DNA from: Notamacropus eugenii
Taxonomy: Eukaryota; Chordata; Mammalia; Diprotodontia; Macropodidae
Assembly (NCBI RefSeq): GCF_028372415.1
Contig: NC_092879.1
Span: 92,287,741-92,351,740 of the forward strand
DNA: 64,000 nucleotides
Direction: 5' to 3'
Shown here: positions 1 through 11,550 of the stretch, piece after piece
Numbering within the stretch: the stretch's first letter is position 1
Layout: each line of letters begins with the position of its first letter
Made by a program: the position numbers and the translations under genes
Notes under the pieces: generated by a model
What the model was told of the DNA's origin: nothing
Databases searched by the model: none
Seen by the model: the letters and a program-made list of their open reading frames with translations, nothing else

Positions 1-2823
1 CTTTTTCCATCACTTTCTTAGGTCTTCACAACCAACAACACAATAAATTAGGCACTTATCTGTAGCATTTGCCAAAGTGTAAATGCTCACAGTGAAAATT
101 TCACAGTTGGCTCTTCCTCAGGAGCTAGTTCAAGATGGCTCCAACACACTCTTGCTTTACTGTCCCTTTCAACACTAGACCTAGGATCCTGTAATCCTGG
201 CTGGTCTGGGAGAACTGGTGTGGCCAAAAACTCCATCCAGTAGACAGTCAAGCTAGTGGCAACCCCCTGTTTGTGGGATTAGCAAAGCAAATCCACACAG
301 TCAAACCATCCCCAGAGCCATACTGGAAGTCTTTCAAGCTTGGTAGGCCCTGTCCAAGCTTGTGCTCGGCCACCAGAGCCCAGGATCCCCTCTATATCAT
401 CATGAGGTGTCAGAAGAAGCCTGTAGCAGAGAAAATAAGGAATGACTTCAAAGAAAACCAATTCAGCCCTGCCCAAAACAAGGTCATAGAAAAATTCACA
501 TGGTCAAGGGCAACAATTCACGGACCAATGACAATCTCTTGCCACGTATTGCCACTCTGACCTTTATTTTATGTTCTCCATTCATCTGTACCTTCCTTTC
601 CATCATGGTCTTACCTGGGCTTCATTGAAGAAGAAAAGATCATGACCAAGGAAGGGGAAGTCAGCTCTGATGTAAAAAGAACCTTGAGCAGTTCAGCTCT
701 CAAAAAGCTGTTCATTCCATCCAGCTTTGCTTGCAGCTGTGCCAGCACACCTAGGCAGAAATCAACAGCCTGTAATGCAAAAACTAGCAGACTGTGAAGG
801 GAATGGGCACAGGGTCCTCCTTTCTCTACTGCCTTTCATTCCTCTCCTTCTCCAGCAGCTCTTTTTCTGACCTAGGACCTACCAAGGATCCCACTGGCCC
901 CACTGGTCAGGCTGGTAGCACACTCTGAGCTAAAGGTCACTGACCCCTGCTATTAGAGGGGTTTTTAAAAGGACAATTATAGCGAGACAAAAAAAATGCT
1001 GCTGTGACCTCAAGATCTGTGATCAGAACATTCTAGAAGTATTTTTAAAGGCACAAATCAGTGTAATCAAGAAACAGGATGGTAATTACCAGAGGAGGGA
1101 TAACTATGACCCAAAGTGGGACATGGAGAGAGCTGAATCAGCAGAGATGCTCAGCCTTGTGCACCAGTTTTAGCAGAAAATGGACATCATATTTTGGAAG
1201 AGCTAGACAGTCGGTCTCTAGAGCTTTCTATTAATTGAGAAACTTTTCCAGAGTTTATTTATGCATTCCACTGAATGCATGGGCCCTCATGGGGCTCTCA
1301 GCCTGATCTAGTCTTCAGCCTGTCTTGCCAAATCTTTCTAAGGAAATAAAACCTGGGGTTTCATAGATACAGAGAATTCCTGGGATGGACAATCCTTCCC
1401 CTCATGTAGATCTATGAGTGGTCCGCAACTTCTAGTCTTGGACTGTCTGTGGGCACCAAGAGAGAAAATGACTCCTCAGGCTTACGTAGACAGTAGATTG
1501 CAGAGGGGGATTTGAACCCAGGGCCACCTGACTCTACTAAGCACACTGTCTCTCCAACTTTCCCATCTGTAAGAAAATGATGTCATGGGCATATATGGGC
1601 TCAGGCATGTTCCAAGTTATTTTACTGGTAAATCGATGAGTCAAAAGGACACAAACCCTCTTACTGACAATGCCCATGCAGAACCTGCAAGTGAAATGTA
1701 CCAAGTATCAATGTGGAAACAGGCCTGGTCTTGTTAATGACTCTGTTCAGCATGACAACTTCATCTTGCGCAGACAGCTCCTTTCATGGCATCCCAAGGT
1801 CCTTACAGACTTTTAAGCACAAGACAGCATAGGGTTCAGTATTATAAATTACTTCGAAAAAATATGCAAAGGCATTCTACAGAGAATAAATTAGAGGGCT
1901 GAAATCATAAAGCTTGGAACAGAGAAAGAGTGAAATTGAGAGATCTCATCACTGGGAGGGTGAGGATTAGGGAATAGCTTAAGGCAAGAAGACAAGTCAA
2001 TAAGGAGGCTCCTAAGCATCCTCACAGATCCCAAGAAATAGCCATGGGGATTAGACAATGTCCAAAGGCTGTGCCAGTGAGGCTATGCTCCTGGACGTAA
2101 GATGACTATTTCAAGACTATCCTTACAAATAATCACTGCCTCCATGATCTGGGACTGAGAGCAGAGGAGCCCCACCCATCAGGTGTTGACAGTGACCACC
2201 AACCTGAGGAAAGAGAGCCCTGACCTCCATTCACTTGGGAGCCACACTGGCTGCTGTGTTGGTCCCAACAAGGGACTAAGGGCAGGGGCCAGATTGATCA
2301 TAGGGCTCTTAAAAGGCAGTGAAAGACTTTATTTTAAGATGTACAGTTGCCTCCAGGTCCCAGGGTAAGAAATGAAGGCATCAAAAGACTGTTATTCTCA
2401 GTTTCCTTCTCTGTAAAATGAGGGAGTTGAACAAGAAAGGTTCCTTCCAGTTCTGAATCTGTATTCCTACAACCTTGCTTCCTTGCACCAGGATTTAACA
2501 TCTTTGCACCACCGTAAGGACAGCGGTGACATACTGCACAGAGGGCTAGTCTTGGAGGTGAGAAGACTTAAGTTCAAACTTGCCTTGGACACTACCTATG
2601 TGACCCCAGGCAAGTCATTGAATCTCAGAAGGGAATAACGAGGCTCCAAGGAGATGACATAAAGTTGCTTTACAAACTTTAAAATGCTATCTAGATGCTA
2701 GCTGTTGTTGTTGTCAGCTCTGCCCAGATCTTACTTGCACATCAAAGGTTACCTGCAAGGTTACTGGATCTTGGCTTCTTTCCCCGCCCCCTTCCACTCA
2801 CCCCAACAACATTCCTCTTCCAG
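1..2823 (+). other. TNMD: TNMD intron (partial), upstream of exon 5
   Basis: This stretch precedes a clear acceptor (polypyrimidine tract then CAG at 2821-2823). I looked for the preceding TNMD exon, which carries the middle of the BRICHOS domain, and did not find it, so that exon must lie left of the window. The only structures I see are a piece of an unidentified repeat at 1-95, which recurs near 47.47 kb, and a SINE at about 2533-2740. The remaining open frames are short and match nothing I know. Confidence 0.75.
2533..2740 (+). repeat. old CORE-SINE/MIR-like SINE
   Basis: The tRNA-related core is recognisable: a box-B-like stretch (aagttcaaacttgcc), then 'tgtgacc ccaggcaagtca', then a tail with 'ttacaaactttaaaatgctat'. 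It is well diverged and ends about 85 bases before TNMD exon 5. Confidence 0.5.
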
Positions 2824-2977
2824 AATGATGAAATCACAACAACCTACTTTGAGCAATCTATGGTTTGGATTCCGGGAGAAAAGCCTATTGAAAACAAAGA
2901 CTTCCTGAAAGGCTCCAAAATCTTTGAAGTCTGCCAGAATGTGAGCATACATTGGATCCATCCCACACTACTAACAG
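2824..2977 (+). CDS. TNMD: TNMD coding exon 5 (end of BRICHOS domain)
   Basis: This exon encodes about 51 residues, starting NDEITTTYFEQ and ending IHPTLLT, equivalent to residues 142-192 of tenomodulin (317 residues in human). It contains the C-terminal part of the BRICHOS domain, including its conserved cysteine in EVCQNVS. That motif also holds an N-glycosylation sequon (N-V-S, about residue 180). Tenomodulin is a type II single-pass glycoprotein of tendon and ligament cells that acts in tenocyte proliferation and collagen fibril maturation. The boundaries are set by the acceptor ...ctcttccag and the donor g|gtatga. The exon ends in phase 1, and its last G completes an alanine codon with the next exon. 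Human TNMD has the same exon edges as I remember them. Confidence 0.96.
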
Positions 2978-3810
2978 GTATGAAGTTGTCCTCCCTCCAA
3001 AGACAACACGGGTTAACGATCTCGGGATCTGGAGGCAGCCTTTCTTGTAAAGCAAAGTCTATCTTCCTAGATGAGACAGTACACACTAACTGCCAGCAAA
3101 GAGGGGATTTTCACAGCCAAGTTATAAATCAGACAAATTTATGCTGACAGGCTCTTAAATATAGCAGTAAGGGTAACACCACCCTAATGTGGCTAGTGAT
3201 AGCAAAGAGGCAATCTGTCTTTCATTACACATCTGTATTCATTCCACCCGACGTACCAGCTCATTGCTCAAACCTCTGCAGGTCCAACGCTAGAACAAAG
3301 ATTAGTCCAAAAATGGGCCTCCACAGTGAGGCACGAGCCCATGGCACCCTCCCTGGAAGACAGGCCACCTGCTGTGTGTCTGCTTCTCCAGTGGCACAGT
3401 GGAGAAGGAAGGCCAACTGGCTAGCTTAGCAAAGCTAAGGACCCTGGGCACCTCCTATCAACTATGGTCAGCTCAGGTGAACAGAGACTTTGGTGGCTCC
3501 ATTTCTAGACATCACAGAATAAAGCTGGAACTAGGAATGTTTTCTCCTAGGGCAAAAATAGTTTGGGGAAAAATATTTTCTAGTGACTACAAAGCTAACA
3601 ACATCTGTGCTTGGGTCGCTGGTAGACTATTAGCTTTGAAGATATCCCTTTTTAGTGCATCAGCTAAAGGATGTGAGTAATTTACCCCTACCAAAGCCAC
3701 TAAAGAGAAACTCTCCATGTAGAAACCCTTCCAGTGCTGAGGTCCCACTGAGCCAGCCAAGAGATGTTGGGAACATCACTTTGGTGCAGTACTAATATTT
3801 GTCGTTTCAG
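2978..3810 (+). other. TNMD: TNMD intron between coding exons 5 and 6
   Basis: The intron begins gtatga and ends gtcgtttcag. I recognise no repeat or gene in it. Open frames on both strands run through the exon into the intron but show no coding signature. Confidence 0.85.
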
Positions 3811-3977
3811 CTTCTGAATTTCAGGACTTCGAGGGAGGAAATGAAAACGTCCACTTTCTCACAAACCGTAAGAGTGGGATTGACCTCAATGAGCAGTGGA
3901 TGGACCCGGAAGTGAAGCCTGGGAAGAAACGCCAGAGCCGACAGTTGGCTGAAGAGGATCTCCCAGTGAACGACTAT
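3811..3977 (+). CDS. TNMD: TNMD coding exon 6 (linker with RxxR processing site)
   Basis: This exon starts in phase 1 and ends in phase 0 with NDY, followed by donor gtaaat. It encodes about 55 residues: an acidic, variable linker (SEFQDFEGGNE...), the conserved core NEQW, then a basic stretch KKRQSRQ that provides an RxxR site (R-Q-S-R, about residues 233-236), and finally EEDLPVNDY. In the chondromodulin family the equivalent basic site marks release of the C-terminal domain. The length matches human TNMD residue for residue, although the linker has diverged. The acceptor is tttcag at 3805-3810. Confidence 0.95.
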
Positions 3978-4663
<686 letters not shown>

Positions 4664-5065
4664 TGCCAAACTTAGGCACCATGCAAGTAAGCCAATCCAT
4701 GATATCCATGTGTAACCCAGTAAATGTATGCCTGTGAGGCACTTGGCTACTTGCCCTCCATGGCTATTATGTACTTACCTTCTTATTACTATGATAGTAA
4801 TGCATGTGTCATCAGTGGCCTGATTCTTGCCAAACACTCTCCATGCATCGGGGCAAAAAGTCCTCCCTGGCCACCTTCTCATCCCAAAATAGTGCAGATT
4901 TGTCCTAACATGAGCAAGTTCAGCAGAACATCTGCAGATGTGTTGGAGCCTGCAACCAGCTGGGGAGAGGAGGGATGGCAGGCAGGATTCCCAAATATTG
5001 CCTTTTATGATGCTGTATAGAGAATGCAGAAATGAAAGGCTGACAATAAAATATTACCATAGCTG
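4664..5065 (+). other. TNMD: TNMD 3' UTR (end inferred)
   Basis: This is non-coding sequence directly after the stop, with no interspersed repeat that I recognise. The end is inferred from the polyadenylation signal at 5045-5050. A second AATAAA at 5138-5143 could extend the transcript by about 90 bases. Confidence 0.6.
5045..5050 (+). terminator. TNMD: candidate TNMD polyadenylation signal AATAAA
   Basis: This is the first AATAAA downstream of the TNMD stop codon, about 380 bases away, which fits a compact 3' UTR. A downstream T-rich stretch (ttccttctcctttgt at 5080-5095) could serve as the U/GU-rich element. An alternative AATAAA lies at 5138-5143. Confidence 0.6.
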
Positions 5066-5143
5066 ACTCATAAAAATGTTCCTTCTCCTTTGTATTTAAT
5101 TACCTGAGAGACAGACTGTAAACTTAGCTCAGTATCTAATAAA

Positions 5144-5824
5144 GCCTAGGTCCGGCAGTGAGAATCTCAGCAACTTTCCACTAACGGATTACCACTGCTC
5201 AGACTCAGCAAAAGAGAAAGAGAGACCAGCATAGAGAGTCCAAGTGTTGTCCTATCCCTGTAAGGGGCAACATTCTTCCTCTTGGCCAGATTTCTCTTTT
5301 CATAACTTTGGGGACTGACCTTTATTTAGATGAGCACCTAGTTAGGGACTGCTCCAAGGCTATTGTCTGGGGAGCTGGGATTCATGAGTATCATTCACTC
5401 TGAGCACAGGGGCTTTTATAAGTTCCACGGGGCAGGGCAAGGAAAGAGAGTGTTTTCCCCAAATCATAGGGGACTAGCATTCTTCTTTGACCTTCTGAAA
5501 GGGAGGCCCAAGCTAAGTCTCTGGCTACCTGGTACTTTGACCAAGAATGAATGGAGAGGGAAAGTCTGCCTCTGTGTCTACTTCTGATCTCAGTAATCAA
5601 GGTGTACCCATCTAAATGAACCCTCTACTTCCATTTGGAGAGGGCCCCCTCTGCTCCATAACCTCAAAGCTACTGTGCCATGAAAATAACTGGCATTTTC
5701 TGTCTCCAAAGCATTTACAAATACTAAATACCTACCAAGATGCCTGGCGGATGGGAATCATTGCCTCTTTTTCATAAATGAAAATGGAGAAGCAAAGATA
5801 AGAGGATTTACAAAAAGCTGAATT
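5144..5824. other. intergenic, mostly unique sequence
   Basis: I see no gene here. A weak MIR-like tract is visible around 5690-5815 ('catttacaaatactaa ... ataaatgaaaatggagaagc'). Confidence 0.5.
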
Positions 5825-6320
5825 AAAATCAACCAGTCAGTCCCTGTTTCTTGAGCACTGGGAGGAAAAATAAGTGCAAAGATGCCCGTGCCATCATTCA
5901 CCCAGTCAGACATTCATCCAAACACATGTTTCTAAAGCCCCTCCTCTGAGCCGGGAGCTCTACTAGGGGCTTTTGTTATTGTTGAGTAGTCTGGGTTGCG
6001 GCCAAGTCTTCATGACCCCATTTGGGGTTTTCTTGGCATAGATACTGGAGTGGTTTGCCATTTCCTTCTCCAGCTCATTTTGCAGGTGAAGAAACTGAGA
6101 CAAACAGGGTTAAGTGACTTGCCTAGGGTCACACAGCTAGTAAATGTCTGAAGCCAGATTTGAACTCAGGAAGAGGAGTCTTCCCAATTCCAAGCCCAGT
6201 GCTCTATCTACTGCACCACCTAGCTGCCCCTACTAGGGGTTAGGAATACAGAAATAAGTTCAAGGAGCTTACATTTTAGTGGGGAAACAATATATATGCA
6301 AACAAGTAAATACGAAAAAG
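5825..6320 (-). repeat. L2-type repeat split by a SINE
   Basis: The two flanks (5825-5969 and 6240-6320) read as one old interspersed repeat ('cattcatccaaacacatg ... aggaatacagaaataag'). The same type of sequence appears at about 7655-7790. A SINE interrupts it between matching 10-bp copies of the target. Confidence 0.4.
5970..6229 (-). mobile_element. marsupial tRNA-derived CORE-SINE (WSINE1/MON1-type), with TSD
   Basis: On the minus strand it starts with the tRNA-like head ggggcagctaggtggtgcag, passes through the GTTCAAAT box-B region and 'tgtgaccctaggcaag', and ends in the tail with 'gagaaggaaatggcaaaccac'. Direct repeats of ctactagggg flank it at 5960-5969 and 6230-6239. The family name is approximate. 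Confidence 0.85.
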
Positions 6321-6439
6321 GGGGGTTTGGGGAGATATTAAGAAGAGCCTCAAGAAAACAGCAGTACTGAAAGGGAACTTTGGAGGAAGTTAGGGGCACG
6401 GATCATATTACCTTAAGTGAGGAATAAAACACAAGCACG

Positions 6440-6562
6440 CATATGACAAGCCTCAGTTGTACAGCTGTGCTGCATGTACAGACATACACATTAACATATG
6501 TGCTATACATATATTCACATACATGTATACTTAGACATACATGTGCACATACTCACACATGC
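6440..6562 (+). repeat. imperfect (CATA)n-rich low-complexity tract
   Basis: Alternating pyrimidine-purine sequence rich in acatac, catgta and cacaca. It looks like a decayed microsatellite. Confidence 0.6.
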
Positions 6563-6873
6563 ATGAATGGTGATAAAGGTCATAAATGCCCAGGTGTCAT
6601 TCAAGGTGGATTTTCTACCCACACTTTTTCCATTCACAGAGCCCCCTTGGCTCCAATTAAATACTCCTGATTAATTCCTCAAGTGACTTTTACATTGGAA
6701 GATAGTGAATCCCTTCAATCCCGCTGAACTCAGAAGAAAAGACAAGTGCTTGTCCAGCAACCCCTGACGCCTCTTGAAAAAAAGAATCACAGTGCTCTTG
6801 GATATAGCAAAAAAAAAAACCTAATGAAACCTTTCAGGACAGACAGCTAACATGAAATCTAGGCCAAGGGGAG

Positions 6874-7193
6874 TTTACGTGTGTTCGTCCTTCATTGCCA
6901 AAGAAGACCATGCCATCAGAGAAATAATGACAAGACTTGCACTTGACTTTGTTTTGAGGGAAGGAGGGCTCTGCAGGTCACCAGCCTCACTTTTCCTCTA
7001 GAGCCATCTGAATCCAGTGACCGGATATTCATCAGGATGACTGGAGATGATCCAAGATGAGGCAATTGGAGTTTTAAGTGACTTGCCCAAGGTCACACAG
7101 CTAGTGAGTGTCAAGTGTCTGAGGTGAGATTTGAACTCAGGTCCTCCTGATTCTTGCACTGGTGCTCCATCCACTGCACCACTTAGCTGCCCC
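6874..7193 (-). mobile_element. SINE with RTE-type tail (MAR4-like), with perfect 13-bp TSD
   Basis: Read on the minus strand: tRNA-like head (ggggcagctaagtggtgcag), the phrase 'cacttaaaactccaattgcctcatc', then a long tail (ccggtcactggattcagatgg ... ggcatggtcttctttggcaatgaaggacgaacacac). The tail resembles the 3' end of an RTE LINE. Identical 13-bp copies of aggccaaggggag flank it at 6861-6873 and 7194-7206. A second copy in the opposite orientation is at 16062. Confidence 0.85.
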
Positions 7194-7206
7194 AGGCCAA
7201 GGGGAG

Positions 7207-7654
7207 AAAGTGAACGGATGACAACTCCCACCATCTTTCTGCCCACTTAAGGAAGGAGAGAACTGTGTTCTCTGGCTTTTCCTATGTTGAGTCTTTCTAA
7301 GATATCCATACCCGGATGTCCCCAGAAGCCAACGGGAGCCAACCACGTTCATGACTGATATACTTATGTTCCATCAGTCTTCCCCAGGTTGATTTCCCCA
7401 TCACAATAGAATTTCTGGTACACCATGCAAGAGAGTTCAAAGTGCCTCTAGCCCATCCCCATCCTGCATTCTATACTATTGCCAAATCCCACCACTTTTA
7501 GTGTCACAAAAAAACTCCCAAGGTTGTCATTAATTAATTCACCATCCATCTACTGCCTTTAGAAGCCCTGGAGGAAATACAAAGTTTAATTATCCAGTTC
7601 TTACCTTCGTATCTACTAGGAGGAAAAGACACAAACACAATCAATCTGTTATTT
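7207..7654. other. intergenic, no feature seen
   Basis: Unique-looking sequence. It has short open frames only and no repeat that I recognise. Confidence 0.4.
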
Positions 7655-8420
7655 TAAAGTATATCCTATATGTGCCAGGCACTGGTGCATACACAGACAA
7701 AAATGAAATAGTGTCTGCCCTCAAGAAACATATGTTCTATAGAGGAAGACAGCCTGTACAGATGTAAGGATATATTTTTTAAACCACAAGGCAATTGAGG
7801 GGGAGGGATGGCAGCTATTAATCAACTGATTGGGAAAAAGCTTCATGTAGAGATGGTGCTTGAAGTAAGCTTTGGAGGAAACTAAGTATTCTAAGAAACA
7901 GAGGAGAGAAAGAAGTTCATTCTAGGCATGTGCCACAGCCTCTGCAGAGGCATGGAGATAGAAAATGGAGTATCACATATGTCTGATTGAACCAAAGAGT
8001 ACTCAAAACAAGGTTAGAAATGTAGATTGGAGCCAGGTTGTGAAAAACTCTAAATGTCAAACCGAAGAATTAGTGTTTGGTCACAGAGGTAATAGGGAGC
8101 CATCAGAGTTTATTGAGCAGGGGAATGACATGGTCAGATCTGTGCTTTAGGAATATCGCATGGCAGCTGTATGGAGAATAGGCTAGAGAGACAGGGAGAC
8201 AAATTAGGAAGCTATCACGATAGTCCAGGCAAGGAGTGGAGAGAACAGGATGGTTGTAGAGGTAGAATCTACAAGACTTGGCAACTGCTAAATATGTGAA
8301 GTGAAGGAGAGTCAGGAGTTGAGACTGAAAAGATGAAACAGAAACAGGAAAGGTAAGAAGTGGGCTGGATTTTGAGAGAAGATAATTAATACTGTTTGGG
8401 ACATTTTTGAGATATATTTG

Positions 8421-8457
<37 letters not shown>

Positions 8458-9340
8458 CACACTGAGATATATATTGGGACATATTTGAGATGCATATGGG
8501 ACATCTACTTCAACTGATACAACAGGGAGTTGGTAATACATGACTGACACTTAGGAGAAATTTACCTGCGTAGAGATCAGACAATTAAACTCATGGCACC
8601 TGATGAGATCACTGAGAGAGTATCAAGAGAGAAGAGGGCCCAGGACAGAATCTTGAGGTGTGCCCACACTTAGAGGGTGGGATATGAATGAAGAGCCAGC
8701 AAAAAAGCCTGAGAACTTGTGATCGGAATGGAAGGAAGAGAACCCAGAGAGCACTATCATGAAGGGAAAGGGAAAAGCATTCATATAATAGCAACTATGT
8801 GCTATGCACTTTTTTACAAATATGCTCTCATTTGATTCTGAAAACCCAGAGAGGAGAGTATCAAAGAAGAGGTGGTCAGCAGTTGCAAAAGCTGTAGAGA
8901 AGCCAAGCAAGATGAGGACTGAGGAAACGGGTCATCAGATTTAGCAAATAAGAGCCCATTAGTAACTTTGGAGGAATCAGCTGCCGTTGAATGAAGAGGT
9001 CAAAGCCACAGTGTGAAGAGCAGAGAAGTGAGGGAGAAGAAAGAGCCTGGGGGCACAGAGCTTCAGCAGCCTTTCCTCGGAGTTTAGCTGTGAAAGGAAA
9101 AGTTATAGGATGATAGCTTGAGGGGATGTCAGGGTCAAGTGAGGGTTTTTTAAGGTTAGAAGAGACCTGAATGTGTTTGCAGGCCTCTGGGAAGAGGGTA
9201 ATATGAAAAGATTAGAGAGAAAGGAGGTGAATCAGAGAGGATGAGAATGAGGGTATAGGGTCAACAAGTATGACTTTTATACCGGAAGTGGCAGAATGAA
9301 AATGTCTAATAGGCAGTTGATGCCCAGGAAACAGAAAGAG
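7655..9340 (-). repeat. CR1-clade LINE remnant (L2/L3-type), antisense
   Basis: The minus-strand translation around 8110-8290 retains the end of a CR1-clade reverse transcriptase frame. It shows LDYRDSFLICLP (family pattern LDYCNSLLxGLP) followed by a stretch ending RSDHVIPLLNKL (pattern RxDHVTPLLxxLHWLP). The flanks on both sides read as the same old element. It contains stops and frameshifts throughout. A GT microsatellite lies inside it, and a MIR-like piece lies at about 8755-8850. Confidence 0.6.
8424..8454 (+). repeat. (GT)n microsatellite
   Basis: About 14 uninterrupted GT units preceded by atat and followed by atacac. Confidence 0.95.
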
Positions 9341-9359
9341 ATACATGAACTACCCCTGA

Positions 9360-9545
9360 TGGATTCAAGTCATTTGGCCTAAATGAACTACATCCTTGGA
9401 TCCTGCAGAACCAGAAGATGTGATGGTTGAGCCACTGTCAGTGATATCTGAAAGATCGTGGAAAATGGGAGAGGTTCCACGAGATCGGAGAAGGATAAAT
9501 GGTGTCCCAATTTCAAAAAAGGGAAGAGAACGGAGTAAATAATTG
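9360..9545 (+). repeat. CR1/L3-type reverse transcriptase fragment, sense
   Basis: The plus-strand translation gives a degenerate form of the CR1/L3 phrase 'SWxxGEVPxDWRRANVxPIFKKGxR', visible as SWKMGEVPRDRRRINGVPISKKGRE. Its orientation is opposite to the adjoining L2/L3 block. Confidence 0.5.
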
Positions 9546-9587
9546 TGTTCTCTCTTGGCCTAAGCATGCAGCATCACTGAGTCCCTT

Positions 9588-9795
9588 CCAAATAACAAGA
9601 GCTCAAATTTATACAACCCCTTTAAAGTTTCCAGAGGACTTTGTATGTATTACTTCATTTGATTATCCCAACAACCTTCTGAAGTAGATGCTATCACTAG
9701 CCCCATTTTACAGGTGAAGAGGTTAAAGGTCATGCTGACACAGCAGGATTTGGGCACTCTCTTGTTGCCCCCAGATTCAACACTTGCGCCATGTT
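9588..9795 (-). repeat. CORE-SINE/MIR-like SINE
   Basis: Contains the antisense MIR/CORE sequence 'tttatacaacccctttaaagtttc ... tacttcatttgattatccc ... ccattttacaggtgaagagg'. The head is degraded. Confidence 0.55.
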
Positions 9796-11550
9796 GTGAA
9801 TATACTTCTGTGCTTCAATGTAACGTTAATACTTGGCTTAATTCAGGTGTCTACCCACTGTCTGTGTGTCCTTCACATTCACCCATCAGTGCCATCCAAG
9901 TTTGGTAGGGATGGCATCATTTGAACCCAACTTTGCTCAGCCGCTGAAAAAAGCAGGGAAGAAGAAGGAAGGAGAGATTACAGTAAAGAAAAGAGAAAAT
10001 CCAAGATCTTTGATGGAACCACCAGCAGAAGGCCAGGCTCATGCTTTGTTTGAACATGGGATAAAAAGTTTCTATATGCCCAAGAGTCATTTAAGCTGCT
10101 GCCATCATATCTCTCCAGTCAATTTGTGAGCATTTCTTCTCATCCCAGAAGGATCAAGAACAGTGATGATTGCCTGTAGTTTGATTATCTATTTTCATTA
10201 TACAAATGCAACCTTTTGGCATTTTTTTCTCCTCAATTTCCAATAACTCTGGTTGGAAGATGAGGAGAAACCCAACAACACATCTGCCGTGAAATCACAA
10301 AAAATATCCTATTACCTTTCAAACTCCTTTGTGACATACCCGTATTACTTCCAGGTAAGAAAACCCAAGTGGGGCCTAGCCATCCTTTGTTCCCACTCTG
10401 CCTTAGCCAGTTCAGCCCCTTCTGGTCACATCCCCCAAATGGCTCTTTGGCATTACTGGGGCAAAGGAAATCTATTTTTGAATCTTTATATATAGGGCAT
10501 AGTCTCTGGTTACATCCAAAACTGTCACTTTGGCTCCTGCAGTCTAATGCTGAATGCTTATACAGATAAATATGGATCACTCATTGTCAGGAAAAATGGT
10601 AAGTTATTTTATTTATACCTTGAAAAATCATTTAATTTGACCTTTCTTTAAAAAAAAATAGAATCATTGTGGGGTTCAGTTTTGCTGTCAATAGAGTCAT
10701 CCCCTAGCAAGTAAGCAAAGTAGGTCTGGACATACAAAAATCTGTCTCGTGATACCTTCCAAAGGCCAATTCCTACATCTAGCAGGCAAACCAGTTTGCC
10801 TGAAAGCTCTGTACCCAGTGGTGGCATTGATCACTTATTTATACTGCTGTTCAACTGTGACACTCCCAGGAGCCCTCACGGAGGGCCAGCAGGGTGACTG
10901 CCTGCCTGCCTGCAGGTTTATTCAATCTCGCTGCATCGGGACCTGGCCTTTCTTTCCATGCCCCTCTCTAGTTCACCTGACTCTCGAGGGTTCTTGTCCT
11001 TGCCAAGACAGCCCAGGAAGAAAGAGACAGACAGAACCAAGAGAAACAAAGCCAAGCCACAATAAAAGCCCAAACAGCAACAAGATGGCAACAGCCCCAG
11101 GATATCGACATGATGACTGTCAGAAAGACCAGGATATTAATATATTCAGTAGATATTTATCCTTCCTTGCTGATGTTATCACTTCCCATTTGGCACTTTC
11201 CTCTGACAACAGCACTTATGCTTGCCTTGTTTCCAGAAGTGAAGGCTTGTGTAACACCATTCACACTCATATCTCCAGCTCCCATAAGCAAGTTAACAGC
11301 AAGACAGAGTGGGGTACGTTCTTCAGAGATAGATCGGTTCTTGAAGGAGAGAAAACAGAAGCAGTGTGGTGCCTCTAAAAGTGCAGTGGCAGAGCTCTGT
11401 CTGCCTGGCCCAGGGGCCCAGCTGAGGATCATGAGGACAATTAAGATGGCATTGCTTTCTTACAAACCCTTCTCTCATTTGAGGCTCACACCAAACCTGG
11501 GAAGGAAGAAGGCAGGCATAATACCCCCATTAAAGCCTCAGTGTTTAATT
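9796..11550. other. intergenic, no confident feature
   Basis: The longest open frame here (10749-11378, + strand, about 209 codons) has no recognisable family and begins at a non-ATG codon. I treat it as chance. A short frame at 10253-10352 ends at a donor-like cag|gtaaga but matches nothing. No repeat is clear except a short CTGC-rich run near 10900. Confidence 0.4.

Noticed and set aside
8103-8504. 133-codon minus-strand open frame
   Set aside because: It is a decayed CR1-clade LINE RT end joined to the translation of a GT microsatellite, not a gene.
10253-10352. Exon-like open frame ending at cag|gtaaga
   Set aside because: The donor is good but no family match or convincing acceptor is visible. 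No known gene is expected between TNMD and TSPAN6.
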